This document shows, one piece after another, positions 34,640 through 43,044 of a stretch of 64,000 nucleotides of DNA (positions are counted from its first letter, which is position 1; each line of letters begins with the position of its first letter). A model generated the notes under the pieces. The model ran no database searches and was not told where the DNA came from. It saw nothing but the letters and a program-made list of their open reading frames with translations. This stretch comes from Paracoccus amoyensis (GTDB lineage Bacteria > Pseudomonadota > Alphaproteobacteria > Rhodobacterales > Rhodobacteraceae): the NCBI RefSeq assembly GCF_014490725.1, contig NZ_JACOQL010000003.1, positions 648,993-712,992 on the forward strand, in the 5' to 3' direction. Made by a program: the position numbers and the translations under genes.

Positions 34640-35924
34640 TGCCCGGCCAAGCGATCAGCAGCGCGACCAGCGCCAGCATGCAGCCAAGATAGGGCAGCAC
34701 GGAACGGCTGACCTGTCCCAATGTGGTCCCTTTCGGCGCAACCCCCAGCATCACGAACAACCCCATGCCAAAGGGCGGCGTGACCAGACCAATCTCAAGC
34801 GAAACCAGCATGACCACCCCGAACCAGATCGGGTCGTAGCCCAGGCTGACGATCAGCGGAAAGAAAATCGGCACTGTCAGCATCATGATGGATGCCGCCT
34901 CCATGAAGAGCCCCAGCACCAGAAGCACCGCAAGGATCGCCAGCAGCAGGACCAGCGGCGGAACCTCAAGCCCTGTCGCCCAGCCGATCAGCCCCGGGGT
35001 GGCGCCCGAGAATGCCAGCAACTGGCTGAAGGTCGATGAGCCAAGGATGATCATGAAGACCATGCCGCTGACCTTGGCACTGGAGACGATCGCCCGGATC
35101 AGGCTTTCGCGGGTCAGGCTGCGAAACATCGCTGCGATCAGCGTCACGCCCATTACGCCAAAGGCCGCCGATTCCGTCGGCGTCGCCAGCCCGAGCAGGA
35201 TCACCCCGACAACCAGGACCAGCACGAGCAGCATCGGCAGGACATTGACCGACACCAGACGGATCGTCGCGCCCCAGCCGATGCGCCCGACCGGATAGCC
35301 GGGGGCCGCAGAGGGATTCAGCCGCACCGAGATCCAGATCACCGCCAGATAAAGCCCGGCCAGAAGGAAGCCGGGGATCAGTCCTGCAATCAACAGCTCG
35401 CCAATATCCAGATGTGCGAGGCTGCCGAGAAGCACCGCCAGCCCGGAGGGTGGAATGATGATCGCCAAAGCCCCGCAGGCCACGATCGGCCCCATCGACA
35501 GATGATCCTTATAGCCATGCCGCGTCATCTCGGGCAGCAGCGAAGATCCGAGCAGCGCCGTATTGGCCATGCTTGACCCCGACAGCGTCGCAAACAGCGT
35601 CCCTTCGGTCACCGTCATATAGGACAGCCGCGCCGGCACGCCGCCGAACAGCTTATCAATCGCCCCGAACACGCGGGCCGAGACGCCAGTGTGAAAGAAC
35701 AGCTCTCCCATCAGGATGAAAAGCGGAATGGTGATCAGCGTGAACGAGGTGATCGCGGTCGAGGCGTTCGCGACAAGTTGTTCCAGCCCTGCAAGCCCGC
35801 CGATGAAGAGCAGGACACCGATCACATTGGCCAGAAGGAAAGCGAAGGCCACAGGCAGACTTGTGGCCATGGCAAGAACGACAAGCGCGATCAGCAACGC
35901 GCCAGAGACATACCAATCCAGCAT
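34620..35924 (-). CDS. TRAP transporter large permease (DctM)
   Basis: A 434-residue membrane protein, intact, with DctM motifs LITIPLFILMGELFFHTG, IVACGALAIIIPPSGLAVLLG and LATPTESAAFGVMG. Start 35924 overlaps the stop of the upstream small subunit fragment as ATGA. The binding-protein gene and the front of the small-subunit gene are absent, so this permease is probably stranded and useless alone. Its 3' end reaches the IS3 relic. Confidence 0.8.
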   Translation of the reverse strand: MLDWYVSGALLIALVVLAMATSLPVAFAFLLANVIGVLLFIGGLAGLEQLVANASTAITSFTLITIPLFILMGELFFHTGVSARVFGAIDKLFGGVPARLSYMTVTEGTLFATLSGSSMANTALLGSSLLPEMTRHGYKDHLSMGPIVACGALAIIIPPSGLAVLLGSLAHLDIGELLIAGLIPGFLLAGLYLAVIWISVRLNPSAAPGYPVGRIGWGATIRLVSVNVLPMLLVLVLVVGVILLGLATPTESAAFGVMGVTLIAAMFRSLTRESLIRAIVSSAKVSGMVFMIILGSSTFSQLLAFSGATPGLIGWATGLEVPPLVLLLAILAVLLVLGLFMEAASIMMLTVPIFFPLIVSLGYDPIWFGVVMLVSLEIGLVTPPFGMGLFVMLGVAPKGTTLGQVSRSVLPYLGCMLALVALLIAWPGIATALR

Positions 35925-36196
35925 CAGGCTTCTCCGGTGAGGGGAGACGTGCGGTCCTGGACGGCCGCTTCGCGCGACAAAGCGTGCCGAAGGAACTCGA
36001 GCCCGCAGAGGCCAAAGCCGCCGCCCAGCAGAGCGAAAAGTGTCCAGCGCGGGATCTCGATGGCGCGAATGTCCATCTCGCCCCGCGCATGAGCATCGAG
36101 CCCCAGGCGCAGTGCGACGGCCACGACCAGCAGGCAGAGCGCGGCGGCCAATAGATTGGCTACGACATCCTTGCGGGCCAGCAGCCATGCACGCAA
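35924..36196 (-). pseudogene. Truncated TRAP small permease (DctQ)
   Basis: About 90 codons remain (NLLAAALCLLVVAVALRLGL, then RWTLFALLGGGFGLCGLEFL), the C-terminal half of a normally 160-180-residue DctQ. The N-terminal helices are missing and upstream DNA is unrelated, so a deletion or insertion removed them. It is joined by ATGA to the large permease. Confidence 0.7.
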
Positions 36197-36359
36197 GCCG
36201 CAAATTTCTGAAACCCGCTGCCGGAACGCGTGAATCTGGCCCTAGATCCTCGAAATGGCTGACCGCGGCGTATTAACTACCAGCATCATGTTGGCGGCCA
36301 TCGCACCGACCACGGACCCGGGATGATATCAAACGAAAGCTCCTGAACAACGAAGCAGA

Positions 36360-36842
36360 TCAATCACCCAAGAACGACCGCGGTTTGGCGCCGCAAAGGG
36401 GATCGAGCGCGGGCGGACCGTTGTGGAATTCATCGCCGCGGCCAGGGGGCAGCCGAAAGGCCTCGTCGCGCTGGCCGACGCTGGCCAGGTCGTGCGAGAG
36501 GTCGGTGATGGTCTGGGCGACAAAATGCACCACCTCGCCCTCGCGCTGGACCCGGCCTTTTACCGCGATCATGCCGGCGGAGAGGATAATGCGGCGATGC
36601 GCCTCGAACACCTTGGTCCAGACAACGAGATTGGCGATGCCGGTTTCATCCTCCAACGTGATGAACATCACGCCTTTGGCCGATCCGGGGCGCTGGCGGA
36701 CCAGCACCAGACCGGCGGTCTCGCACCAGAACCGGTCACGGGCTGACATCGCCTCGGCGCAGGGGATGATCCGACGACGGTCGAGACTGTCGCGCAAGAA
36801 GGCCACCCTTCTTCGGACATGCCGACCACGGTAGGATACCAC
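36360..36842 (-). pseudogene. Relic of error-prone DNA polymerase dnaE2 (C-terminal part)
   Basis: The frame reads AGLVLVRQRPGSAKGVMFIT, LEDETGIANLVVWTKVFEAH and GMIAVKGRVQREGEVVHFVA, then LSHDLASVGQRDEAFRLPPG. This is the C-terminal OB-fold region of DnaE2 (ImuC). The large polymerase part is absent; upstream pieces in other frames (to about 36940) look like further eroded dnaE2 or unrelated DNA. Confidence 0.75.
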
Positions 36843-37001
36843 ATTTCCGGGCGGGGGGCTCTGGGCGGTAAGCCGTCAGCCGCACTGCGGCATAGCGCCC
36901 GCAGCGAAGTTGAGAGAACGGCCACTCAGGCGGTGGCAACGGGAAAGGGCGGCTCGCGATCCAGCTGTCGGGGAGCAGTCATTCGCCGCGAGGCCGAAGG
37001 C

Positions 37002-37351
37002 AACCCGTCCGGCGTCTGGATGGGTGTGAGCGTAGAGAGCGCCGACTTCACCTTCCGAATGGATGATCTCCGAGCAAGTGGGGCATTCACAAAGTTCCTG
37101 TCCCTTGAACCACTTGTGGGAGATATTGGACAGATGAATCTAGATGGTATCGACTGGGCAATCGCAGGGGGGAAAGTGGCCCTGGGGCCCGTTACATGAA
37201 TCCAGATTGGGTCCGTTCGATCCGAGATCAGTGCGTCCGTAGTGGTGTCGCCTTCCTCTTCAAACAGTGGGGTGGTGTTAACAAGAAAAAGGCTGGCCGC
37301 ATTCTCGACGGTCGCACATGGGACGAGATACCTTTTCGGGCCGCAGCATAG
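37002..37351 (+). pseudogene. Relic of a DUF5131 (Gp37/Gp68-like) gene, frameshifted
   Basis: Reads NPSGVWMGVSVESADFTFRM, then [15 protein letters not shown] and [12 protein letters not shown], after which the frame breaks at a run of six G (37167-37172). One more G would continue [39 protein letters not shown] and [10 protein letters not shown] to a TAG at 37351. This is the C-terminal half of the DUF5131 family, found on phages and mobile islands. The N-terminal half with its Cys cluster is missing. Confidence 0.65.
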
Positions 37352-38122
37352 GGAAAGCATCAAGATATCGTCTAAGCGCCTAGCCCTGCGGGTCTCCTTA
37401 CGAACGCTGCGCAGGTTATGAAAGACGGGTCTAGGTAAGCTGCATCGCCGCGTCGGAACGGGCGATGAACGGCGGCTATGGGCCGTTCTTGCCCGGATCG
37501 AATATAAATCCGCCGTCAAGTTAACCTGTCAGACGTTCGTCGCCGAAAGCCCAAGGGGCAAGTGATAACTTTCCACAGAGTAAGTCAGCTTTCCTACCGC
37601 AAAGGAAGCATAGTGACAATTGAGGAAGAATATCGTGGCAATCCACAAACTATGTGGTTTGCCACGCCAATTGTCATTGCCACTTCAATGAAATCAATGG
37701 CCTATATTTTAGTTAGCACACTAAAATGTCCTTTTGTGCCAATTAAAACTTCCTCTCATCACCACCGGACTTTGAGCAAGGCCCAAATGTCACGCCAGTT
37801 CGCGCGCGGAAGCCGAACATCCGGCAATATTCAGAGAACTCTGATTTTGCGCTCAGCTGAGCTCGATACGCCGCGCCGCTCGGTCTGATCGGTAAAAGCA
37901 CGCTGGACTCTGTAGCCAAACATCAATAAATTCCTCGCCCTCGCAGTCTAGTAACAGCCATGAAATTAGTCAGGCTGGGTCAGCGCCCCAATCAGCATCG
38001 GTATCTCGCGCGTTGGCGCCACATTGCTGGGAGCGAGGGACCCGTAGGTGTCGTCAGCACAGGGATAGAGCAAGTGACGATGCGCAAATGAAAAGAGCAC
38101 ACACAGCCGCAGCGCACACCAT
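37352..38122. other. Relic-rich gap, no confident gene
   Basis: About 770 bases, markedly more AT-rich at 37560-37780 than the surroundings. A 108-codon open frame (37562-37888, plus) has no ribosome site and no known motif. Composition change suggests foreign DNA whose genes have decayed. Confidence 0.35.
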
Positions 38123-38388
38123 CTATCCCATCATCTGCAGCAGCCTTGATACCTGCGTTGGTTTCCACGCGGTGCCGCTATTGGTCGTCAGTCCGGCGCG
38201 GTTCAGGGCCGAGGCAATGTCGCGCAAAGTAGCGCCGCGTTGGCGCATGGGCAAGACGATCTGCGGAATTTGGTCGGGCGATTGCTGCTCTGGTCCGTTC
38301 TCGGGGATCAGCGGGCGGCAGCGTCGTTCTGCGGTGTTTGCGTCAAGATTGGCGACGGCCTGACGCGCGTGGAATGAGCGTTCTTGGG
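38123..38388 (-). pseudogene. C-terminal piece of a serine resolvase/recombinase gene
   Basis: Ends in LPMRQRGATLRDIASALNRA, then GLTTNSGTAWKPTQVSRLLQ. This matches the C-terminal helix-turn-helix region of small serine recombinases (IAxALNxRGIxTxxGxxWxxxQVxRxL). Its upstream part is cut by the IS5-type element at 38389, and the expected N-terminal catalytic part is not found on the other side, so a deletion accompanied or followed insertion. Confidence 0.6.
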
Positions 38389-39440
38389 GGTGTTGTTGCA
38401 GAAATGCGGCTTGAGGCGTGACGGCCCCTTTCCCCTTCGGCTTCAGGCGACACGGACGATCTCGGCCGTTCCCAAGGCTGAGAAGCGGTTCATCAGGGCG
38501 ATGCGGATCTGGATTTCGGCGGTCTGGCGATCTGGGTCCCTTGCGCTGATGCGCTCGCCGAAGGCTTTGAGGCACCGCATCTTCGCTTCGATCCGGTTTC
38601 GGACATGGTATCCGGTCCAGCGCTTCCAGAAGGCCCTGCCATAGTGCCGGGTGGCGCGCAGGGTTTCGTTCCGGGCCATCGCAGCCGGGCAGTCCTCTTT
38701 CCATGGCCGGCCATTCTTGCGGATCGGGATGATCGCCGTGGCCTGGCGGTCGATTATGGCGGTGTGGCAACGGCGGGTGTCGCAGGCGCCGTCGGCGGTC
38801 ACCGTGCCGATCTCCTCACCCTCGGGGATCTGGTCGAGCAACTCCGGCAAGACCGGGCTGTCGCCATCGCTGCTCGGGGTAAACTCCACCGCCCGAATGC
38901 CGGACGTGGCGGTGTCCATCGCCAAATGCACCTTGCGCCACTGGCGTGTCCCTGAACACCATGTTTGCGCGCCTGCCATTCGCCATCGCCGAGGAACTTG
39001 ATCCCGGTGCTGTCTACCAGCAGGTTCAAGGGACCTTCGGCGCGTCGATACGGGATATGAACGGCCAGAGTCTTCTGGCGCCGGCACAAGGTGGTGTCGT
39101 CGGGCACCGCCCAGTCCAGATCGGCCATCTTCAGCAGGCTGGCCACCATCCCGGTGGTCTGCCGCAACGGCAGCTTGAACAGCACCTTAACCGTCAGGCA
39201 GAACTGGATCGCTGCGTTCAAGAATACCGCAGGCCGACCGGGACTGCCGTCACGCGGCGCCAGCCAGTCCATCTCCTTGTCCAGCCAGATCAGCAGCGAC
39301 CCGCGCTTGCGAAGCGAAGCCGTGTAGCTGGACCAGTTCGTCGTGCGGTAGCGGGTCGGTGTCGATTTGCTCATGCGGCCCGTCTAACCGCATGGATTCG
39401 CGATGTGAATCCTCCACGGGCAGAGCTCTGCAACAACGCC
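38389..39440 (-). mobile_element. IS5-family insertion sequence, copy 1
   Basis: Ends are GGTGTTGTTGCAGA (38389-38402) and TCTGCAACAACGCC (39427-39440), which are inverted repeats with 13 of 14 matching. The element is 1052 bp and encodes one transposase on the minus strand. I see no target duplication at the edges, so adjacent deletions are likely. It separates a resolvase remnant from a nucleotidyltransferase-like gene fragment. A second, partial copy in opposite orientation starts at 42505. Confidence 0.8.
38443..39374 (-). pseudogene. IS5-family transposase, frameshifted
   Basis: The N-terminal part (MSKSTPTRYRTTNWSSYTAS through LLVDSTGIKFLGDGEWQARK) reads from ATG 39374. Near 38955 the frame is lost; the next frame continues TRQWRKVHLAMDTATSGIRA, VTADGACDTRRCHTAIIDRQ and RIEAKMRCLKAFGERI to the stop at 38443. 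DDE residues are visible: D in LLVDSTG, D in TADGA (usual DGAYD is DGACD here) and E in IEAKM. One G missing in a short G run would explain the shift. Confidence 0.78.
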
Positions 39441-39577
39441 TACCAATAGACGCGGCCATTGCGGGTGACACGGGTCGGCGTGCCGCGCAGATCGCCCACG
39501 GCTTCGTCGCGCTGCGACCGCAGCAGGTCGTGATAGGCGGCATGGGCCAGCGGGCTATGATGCGATATATCGGCCAT
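39441..39577 (-). pseudogene. N-terminal fragment of a GSU2403-type nucleotidyltransferase-fold gene (tentative)
   Basis: From ATG 39577 the frame reads MADISHHSPLAHAAYHDLLR, then DEAVGDLRGTPTRVTRNGRV and YW before the IS begins. This resembles the start of GSU2403-family nucleotidyltransferase-fold proteins common in plasmids and islands. The rest of the gene is lost at the IS junction. Family assignment is from memory of the conserved start only. Confidence 0.4.
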
Positions 39578-39792
39578 GTTTAACGAAAGGGAAGTCTGTT
39601 GAACACAGGCCGCGCGGGACAAGCCGATTGCCGCCGACACCCCCGGATTCCGGCCATGGTCCGAGCGTCGAAGTCGCCGCATCGTTGACCTTGCTAGCGC
39701 ATCTCAGGTACTTTTCAGGGTGATCGGGGAAAGAACCCGCCGCTGCGCCTGTCCAGATGCAATGGCGTCATAGCAATTAGGGTCAGAAGCCA

Positions 39793-40713
39793 ATGACCAG
39801 AAAAGCATTATCGGAAACGGCGTCGGCCAAGGCTGACCATGAACAGATCCTGGCTGGTCTGAAATCCGACGACTGGAAACAAAGGCTTGAGGAAGCTCGC
39901 GCCAAGCGCGAGCAGGTGCTGAAGCAAAAGGTCACCCCGACCGCGGCGGCAATCGAAGGGCTGGATCCGACCGCCGCCGAAACCTCGTTTCTGGTTGCCG
40001 ATCGCCAGCCGTCATTCAGAAAGGCCGACCCGCCCCGGCCGGACGGGTTGCGACCCGCCCGAAAGACCCAGCCAATTCAAGCAGAAAGGCCGACACGGCC
40101 CATGCCTGCGGTGGCGGGAATGCCCAACCGGCCAGCGCGTCGATCCTTGTCGATGGCTGGCACCGCTTTGGGCCTTGCCACGCTGGCGCTGGGCGGGTGG
40201 CTCTGGCTAGCAGACAGCGGGCCGGTGGCCGACCGACAGCCTGCCGGACTGGCGCCGGAAATCGCCGCCGAGATGCTGTCGCCCTCTGCCGACCCCGCAG
40301 CAACCGCAGACGATTCTCGCCTCAGCTTCGGTCTGGTGGACAGTGATCCGGCGCAGCCGGGCAACTATATTATCGCGACCGGGGCAGCGGAGCCGGAACC
40401 CGCACCCGAGCCCGAGGCGGTTCCGGACGCCCCGCCGACCCCGGCAGAGCTGCTGCAGCGTCTGGCAGATGTGGTCCCTGCGGCGACGCGGGTGCATGTG
40501 CCCGCCGATATGGAGATCGCCTATACCGGGGACGCGTTGCAGCTTGTCCGGTCGTTCTTCGCACCGGATCGCAATATGGTCCGGTATTTCCATGCTGCGG
40601 ATCGCGATCTTGCCCTGCAATCAGCGCAGATCATCGGTGCCGAGGCCATGGACTTCACCAGCTACGCACCAAAACCCGATGCCGGCATGATCGAAATCTG
40701 GCTGGGCGGTTAG
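39793..40713 (+). CDS. Single-span membrane protein of unknown function
   Basis: A 306-residue protein I do not recognise. Residues 1-110 are charged and polar (cytoplasmic, with KQRLEEARAKREQVLKQK), followed by one membrane span near 118-140 (MAGTALGLATLALGGWLWLA), a Pro/Ala/Glu-rich periplasmic linker, and a C-terminal domain (VVPAATRVHVPADMEI, MVRYFHAADRDLALQSAQII). The C-terminal part is similar in theme to the end of the Sel1 protein next door (angular, periplasmic, with paired strands). It is convergent with the Sel1/OmpA pair and may work with it at the envelope. Confidence 0.7.
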   Translation: MTRKALSETASAKADHEQILAGLKSDDWKQRLEEARAKREQVLKQKVTPTAAAIEGLDPTAAETSFLVADRQPSFRKADPPRPDGLRPARKTQPIQAERPTRPMPAVAGMPNRPARRSLSMAGTALGLATLALGGWLWLADSGPVADRQPAGLAPEIAAEMLSPSADPAATADDSRLSFGLVDSDPAQPGNYIIATGAAEPEPAPEPEAVPDAPPTPAELLQRLADVVPAATRVHVPADMEIAYTGDALQLVRSFFAPDRNMVRYFHAADRDLALQSAQIIGAEAMDFTSYAPKPDAGMIEIWLGG

Positions 40714-40734
40714 GCAGGGGCCGTCCCTCCCCCC

Positions 40735-41913
40735 TCACTCCGCCGGGCCGCCGACCAGATGCAGCACGACTGACCCGGCGAAGGCTGCATCATCCGGTTG
40801 ATATGCGACATTTTCGGCAGTCATGCCGGGAAGGAATTCGGCAATCTGGCGGGCCAGATCGACATCAGAGGGATAGGCGTAACTGACCCTGCTGGCATCC
40901 GTCGTCACGCTGTCATCAAAGCTCAACTGGGTCCAGAAACCGGCGCGGGTGAATACATCGGCCAGCTCTCGGGCAAAACGATGCGCGGCGATATCGGTGG
41001 ACAGGCATCTGATCTGCAACACGCCGCGCGGCGCCCTGGCCTCACCATCGCTGGCCAGCATCTGCCACGGGCTTGCGGCGTAATCCGGCCCGGCCGGATC
41101 AATACGCAGCACTCGCCAGACCATCTGTGGCACCGTGTTCGCAAGCTGCACGGTCATCGCCGATTTTTCGGTATCGCCGGCGAAAAGCTGTGTCGCGAAG
41201 GTCTTGTCGGAAATCCGGCCCATGATTTCGACCCGGTAGGGAATTCCCTCTGGCCCCGGCCCCGCCGCCCAGACCATTTCGGCGCGCACGGCCGAGACAA
41301 GGTCGCCCCCCAGAGGAATGATCCCGCCGAGGCTGCGATCTTTGGGCGCCGGTTCCGCCAGATCCCGCAGGCGCTCCTCGGCGGCGGACAGAACGGCGGC
41401 GGCATCGGTCAGCCAAAGGCGGGCCAGATCGGCATTCAGCGGCACGCCATCGCCATCGGCGAACAGCAGACCAAGGTTATAGCTGGCGCGCAGGTTGCCA
41501 TTGCTGGCCGCGCGCCCATACCATGCCGCCGCCGCATGCGCCTGCCGTTGAAAGCCCACGCCCGAATCCAGCATGACGGCCGCATTGAATTGCGCATCCG
41601 CCAGGCCAAGATTGGCCGCCCCCAGATACCAGCGCAGGGCGCCGGACGGATCGCGGGCGCGACCCATGCCAAGGTCGCGCATCAGGCCAAGCCCGAACAT
41701 CGCCTGCGCCGAGCCTTCGGCGGCTTCCTCTCTCCACAGGGTGTCGGCCCGTGCGTAATCCTGACGGTCGAACGCCGCCTGTCCGCTGTCGGAGTTCTGC
41801 GCGACCGCGGCGGTGGCCCCGAAGGCCAGGATCAGCACGAGGATCCGGGCAAGCCTTCTGCTGGGATCAGCGCCAAGAAATCTCGACGACACGATTGTCC
41901 GGGTTTTCGACAT
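40735..41913 (-). CDS. Exported Sel1-repeat protein
   Basis: A 392-residue protein. The signal segment RILVLILAFGATAAVA lies near residue 30. Sel1-like tetratricopeptide repeats follow, for example AQAMFGLGLMRDLGMGRARD, ADAQFNAAVMLDSGVGFQRQ and LRASYNLGLLFADGDGVPLN. The C-terminal 200 residues are a separate domain of unknown type. It overlaps the upstream OmpA gene by 47 bases, an unusually long overlap, so the true start may be a later ATG or GTG, but the signal peptide supports this one. Confidence 0.78.
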   Translation of the reverse strand: MSKTRTIVSSRFLGADPSRRLARILVLILAFGATAAVAQNSDSGQAAFDRQDYARADTLWREEAAEGSAQAMFGLGLMRDLGMGRARDPSGALRWYLGAANLGLADAQFNAAVMLDSGVGFQRQAHAAAAWYGRAASNGNLRASYNLGLLFADGDGVPLNADLARLWLTDAAAVLSAAEERLRDLAEPAPKDRSLGGIIPLGGDLVSAVRAEMVWAAGPGPEGIPYRVEIMGRISDKTFATQLFAGDTEKSAMTVQLANTVPQMVWRVLRIDPAGPDYAASPWQMLASDGEARAPRGVLQIRCLSTDIAAHRFARELADVFTRAGFWTQLSFDDSVTTDASRVSYAYPSDVDLARQIAEFLPGMTAENVAYQPDDAAFAGSVVLHLVGGPAE

Positions 41914-42301
41914 TGTCTTCGGTCTTGACGATCAGTTCACTGGCCCCACGTCCTAACACCTGAAGACGGTCGACCGGAATACCGCGCGCGACCAGTTGAC
42001 CAGCCACCGCCTGCGCCCGGTCCAGCGACAGTTGCAGGTTGTATTCCGGGGCGCCCACGGTATCGGTGCCGCCGGCGACGATCATCACGATGGGATTGCC
42101 GTCACGGAACAGTCGGGCCGCCTGATCCAGCGTCTCCTGACCCTCGTCGGAAACCGTTCGGCTGTTGGTCTGGAAATAGATCTTCAGCGGGTCCGGCCCT
42201 TCGGTCTGCGCGAAACCGGGTGTCGCCTGAAATGCGAGGGCAGCCATCACCCCGGCCATGGATACCCGCGCCGCCCCTTTGCTCATCAGAACCTTGAACA
42301 T
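41867..42301 (-). CDS. OmpA-family peptidoglycan-associated protein
   Basis: A 144-residue periplasmic protein with signal peptide ending near PGFAQ and an OmpA-like peptidoglycan-binding domain: LKIYFQTNSRTVSDEG, then AGGTDTVGAPEYNLQLSLDR and AQAVAGQLVARGIPVDRL. The usual NxxLSxxRA site is represented by YNLQLSLDRAQAV. AAGGAAG precedes the ATG at 42301. It forms an operon with the Sel1-repeat gene. Confidence 0.85.
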   Translation of the reverse strand: MFKVLMSKGAARVSMAGVMAALAFQATPGFAQTEGPDPLKIYFQTNSRTVSDEGQETLDQAARLFRDGNPIVMIVAGGTDTVGAPEYNLQLSLDRAQAVAGQLVARGIPVDRLQVLGRGASELIVKTEDNVENPDNRVVEISWR

Positions 42302-42504
42302 TTGTTACTTCCTTTACTCATAAGACAACAAGACAACATGCAGGCTAGACGAAAAAGGTCCGAAGTCAGAAGATGAAAATGCATCGCAAGCTGATAAATA
42401 CGATCGCACAACCATTGTGGCGCGAGTGCTGGAATATGGAATCAATTTCTACGCGAATTGCGGCGATTGTTTCCCTCAAGGATCTTGATTTCCATCGTCC
42501 TAAA
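42302..42504. other. Upstream region of the OmpA/Sel1 operon
   Basis: About 200 bases between the OmpA start and IS copy 2, with an AT-rich stretch at 42360-42480. Presumably carries the promoter; no clear boxes or genes seen. Confidence 0.3.
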
Positions 42505-42849
42505 GGCGTTGTTGCAGAGCCCTGCCCGTGGAGGATTCACATCGCGAATCCATGCGGTTAGACGGGCCGCATGAGCAAACCGACACCTACCCGCTACCGC
42601 ACGACGAACTGGTCCAGCTACACGGCTTCGCTTCGCAAGCGCGAGTCGCTGCTGATCTGGCTGGACAAGGAGATGGACTGGCTGGCGCCGCGTGACGGCA
42701 GTCCCGGTCGGCCTGCGGTATTCTCGAACGCGGCGATCCAGTTCTGCCTGACGGTTAAGGTGCTGTTCAAGCTGCCGTTGCGGCAGACCACCGGGATGGT
42801 GGCCAGCCTGCTGAAGATGGCCGATCTGGACTGGGCGGTGCCCGACTAG
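42505..42849 (+). mobile_element. IS5-family insertion sequence, copy 2 (truncated)
   Basis: Begins with the same end GGCGTTGTTGCAGAGC as copy 1, in the opposite orientation. It encodes the first 92 residues of the same transposase (MSKPTPTRYRTTNWSSYTAS through ADLDWAVPD), nearly identical to copy 1, then stops abruptly at the border of a recombinase-bearing segment. The missing 3' part shows that the later element cut it. Confidence 0.85.
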
Positions 42850-42870
42850 GGCCGAAAGAAGCCACAAGCA

Positions 42871-42909
42871 AAGGCGGGAAGTGTCGCAATAGCTGCCGCT
42901 TCCCGCCTT
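42871..42909. repeat. Perfect 11-bp inverted repeat
   Basis: AAGGCGGGAAG (42871-42881) pairs with CTTCCCGCCTT (42899-42909) around a 17-base loop, just after the truncated IS5 copy. It could be a terminator-like hairpin or part of the end of the incoming element. Confidence 0.5.
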
Positions 42910-43044
42910 CTCGATGTCGGCGTTTGCGACCATCAATGGCCCGTTTGAGAGATCTGAGTCGGTCGACTTGAATAGGGCTGTCGGTTTTCGCCGACCAGCT
43001 CTGTCGTCGAGCGTTGCCAAGCCTGACGTGGCCAAGCCCGATAA

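Noticed and set aside
37562..37888. 108-codon AT-rich open frame
   Set aside because: No ribosome site and no recognisable motif among relic DNA; cannot be supported as a gene.
38443..39374. Programmed frameshift in the IS5-type transposase
   Set aside because: Some IS5 subgroups use frameshifting at A-rich slippery sites, but there is no slippery heptamer or downstream structure at 38955, and simple loss of one base explains the break.
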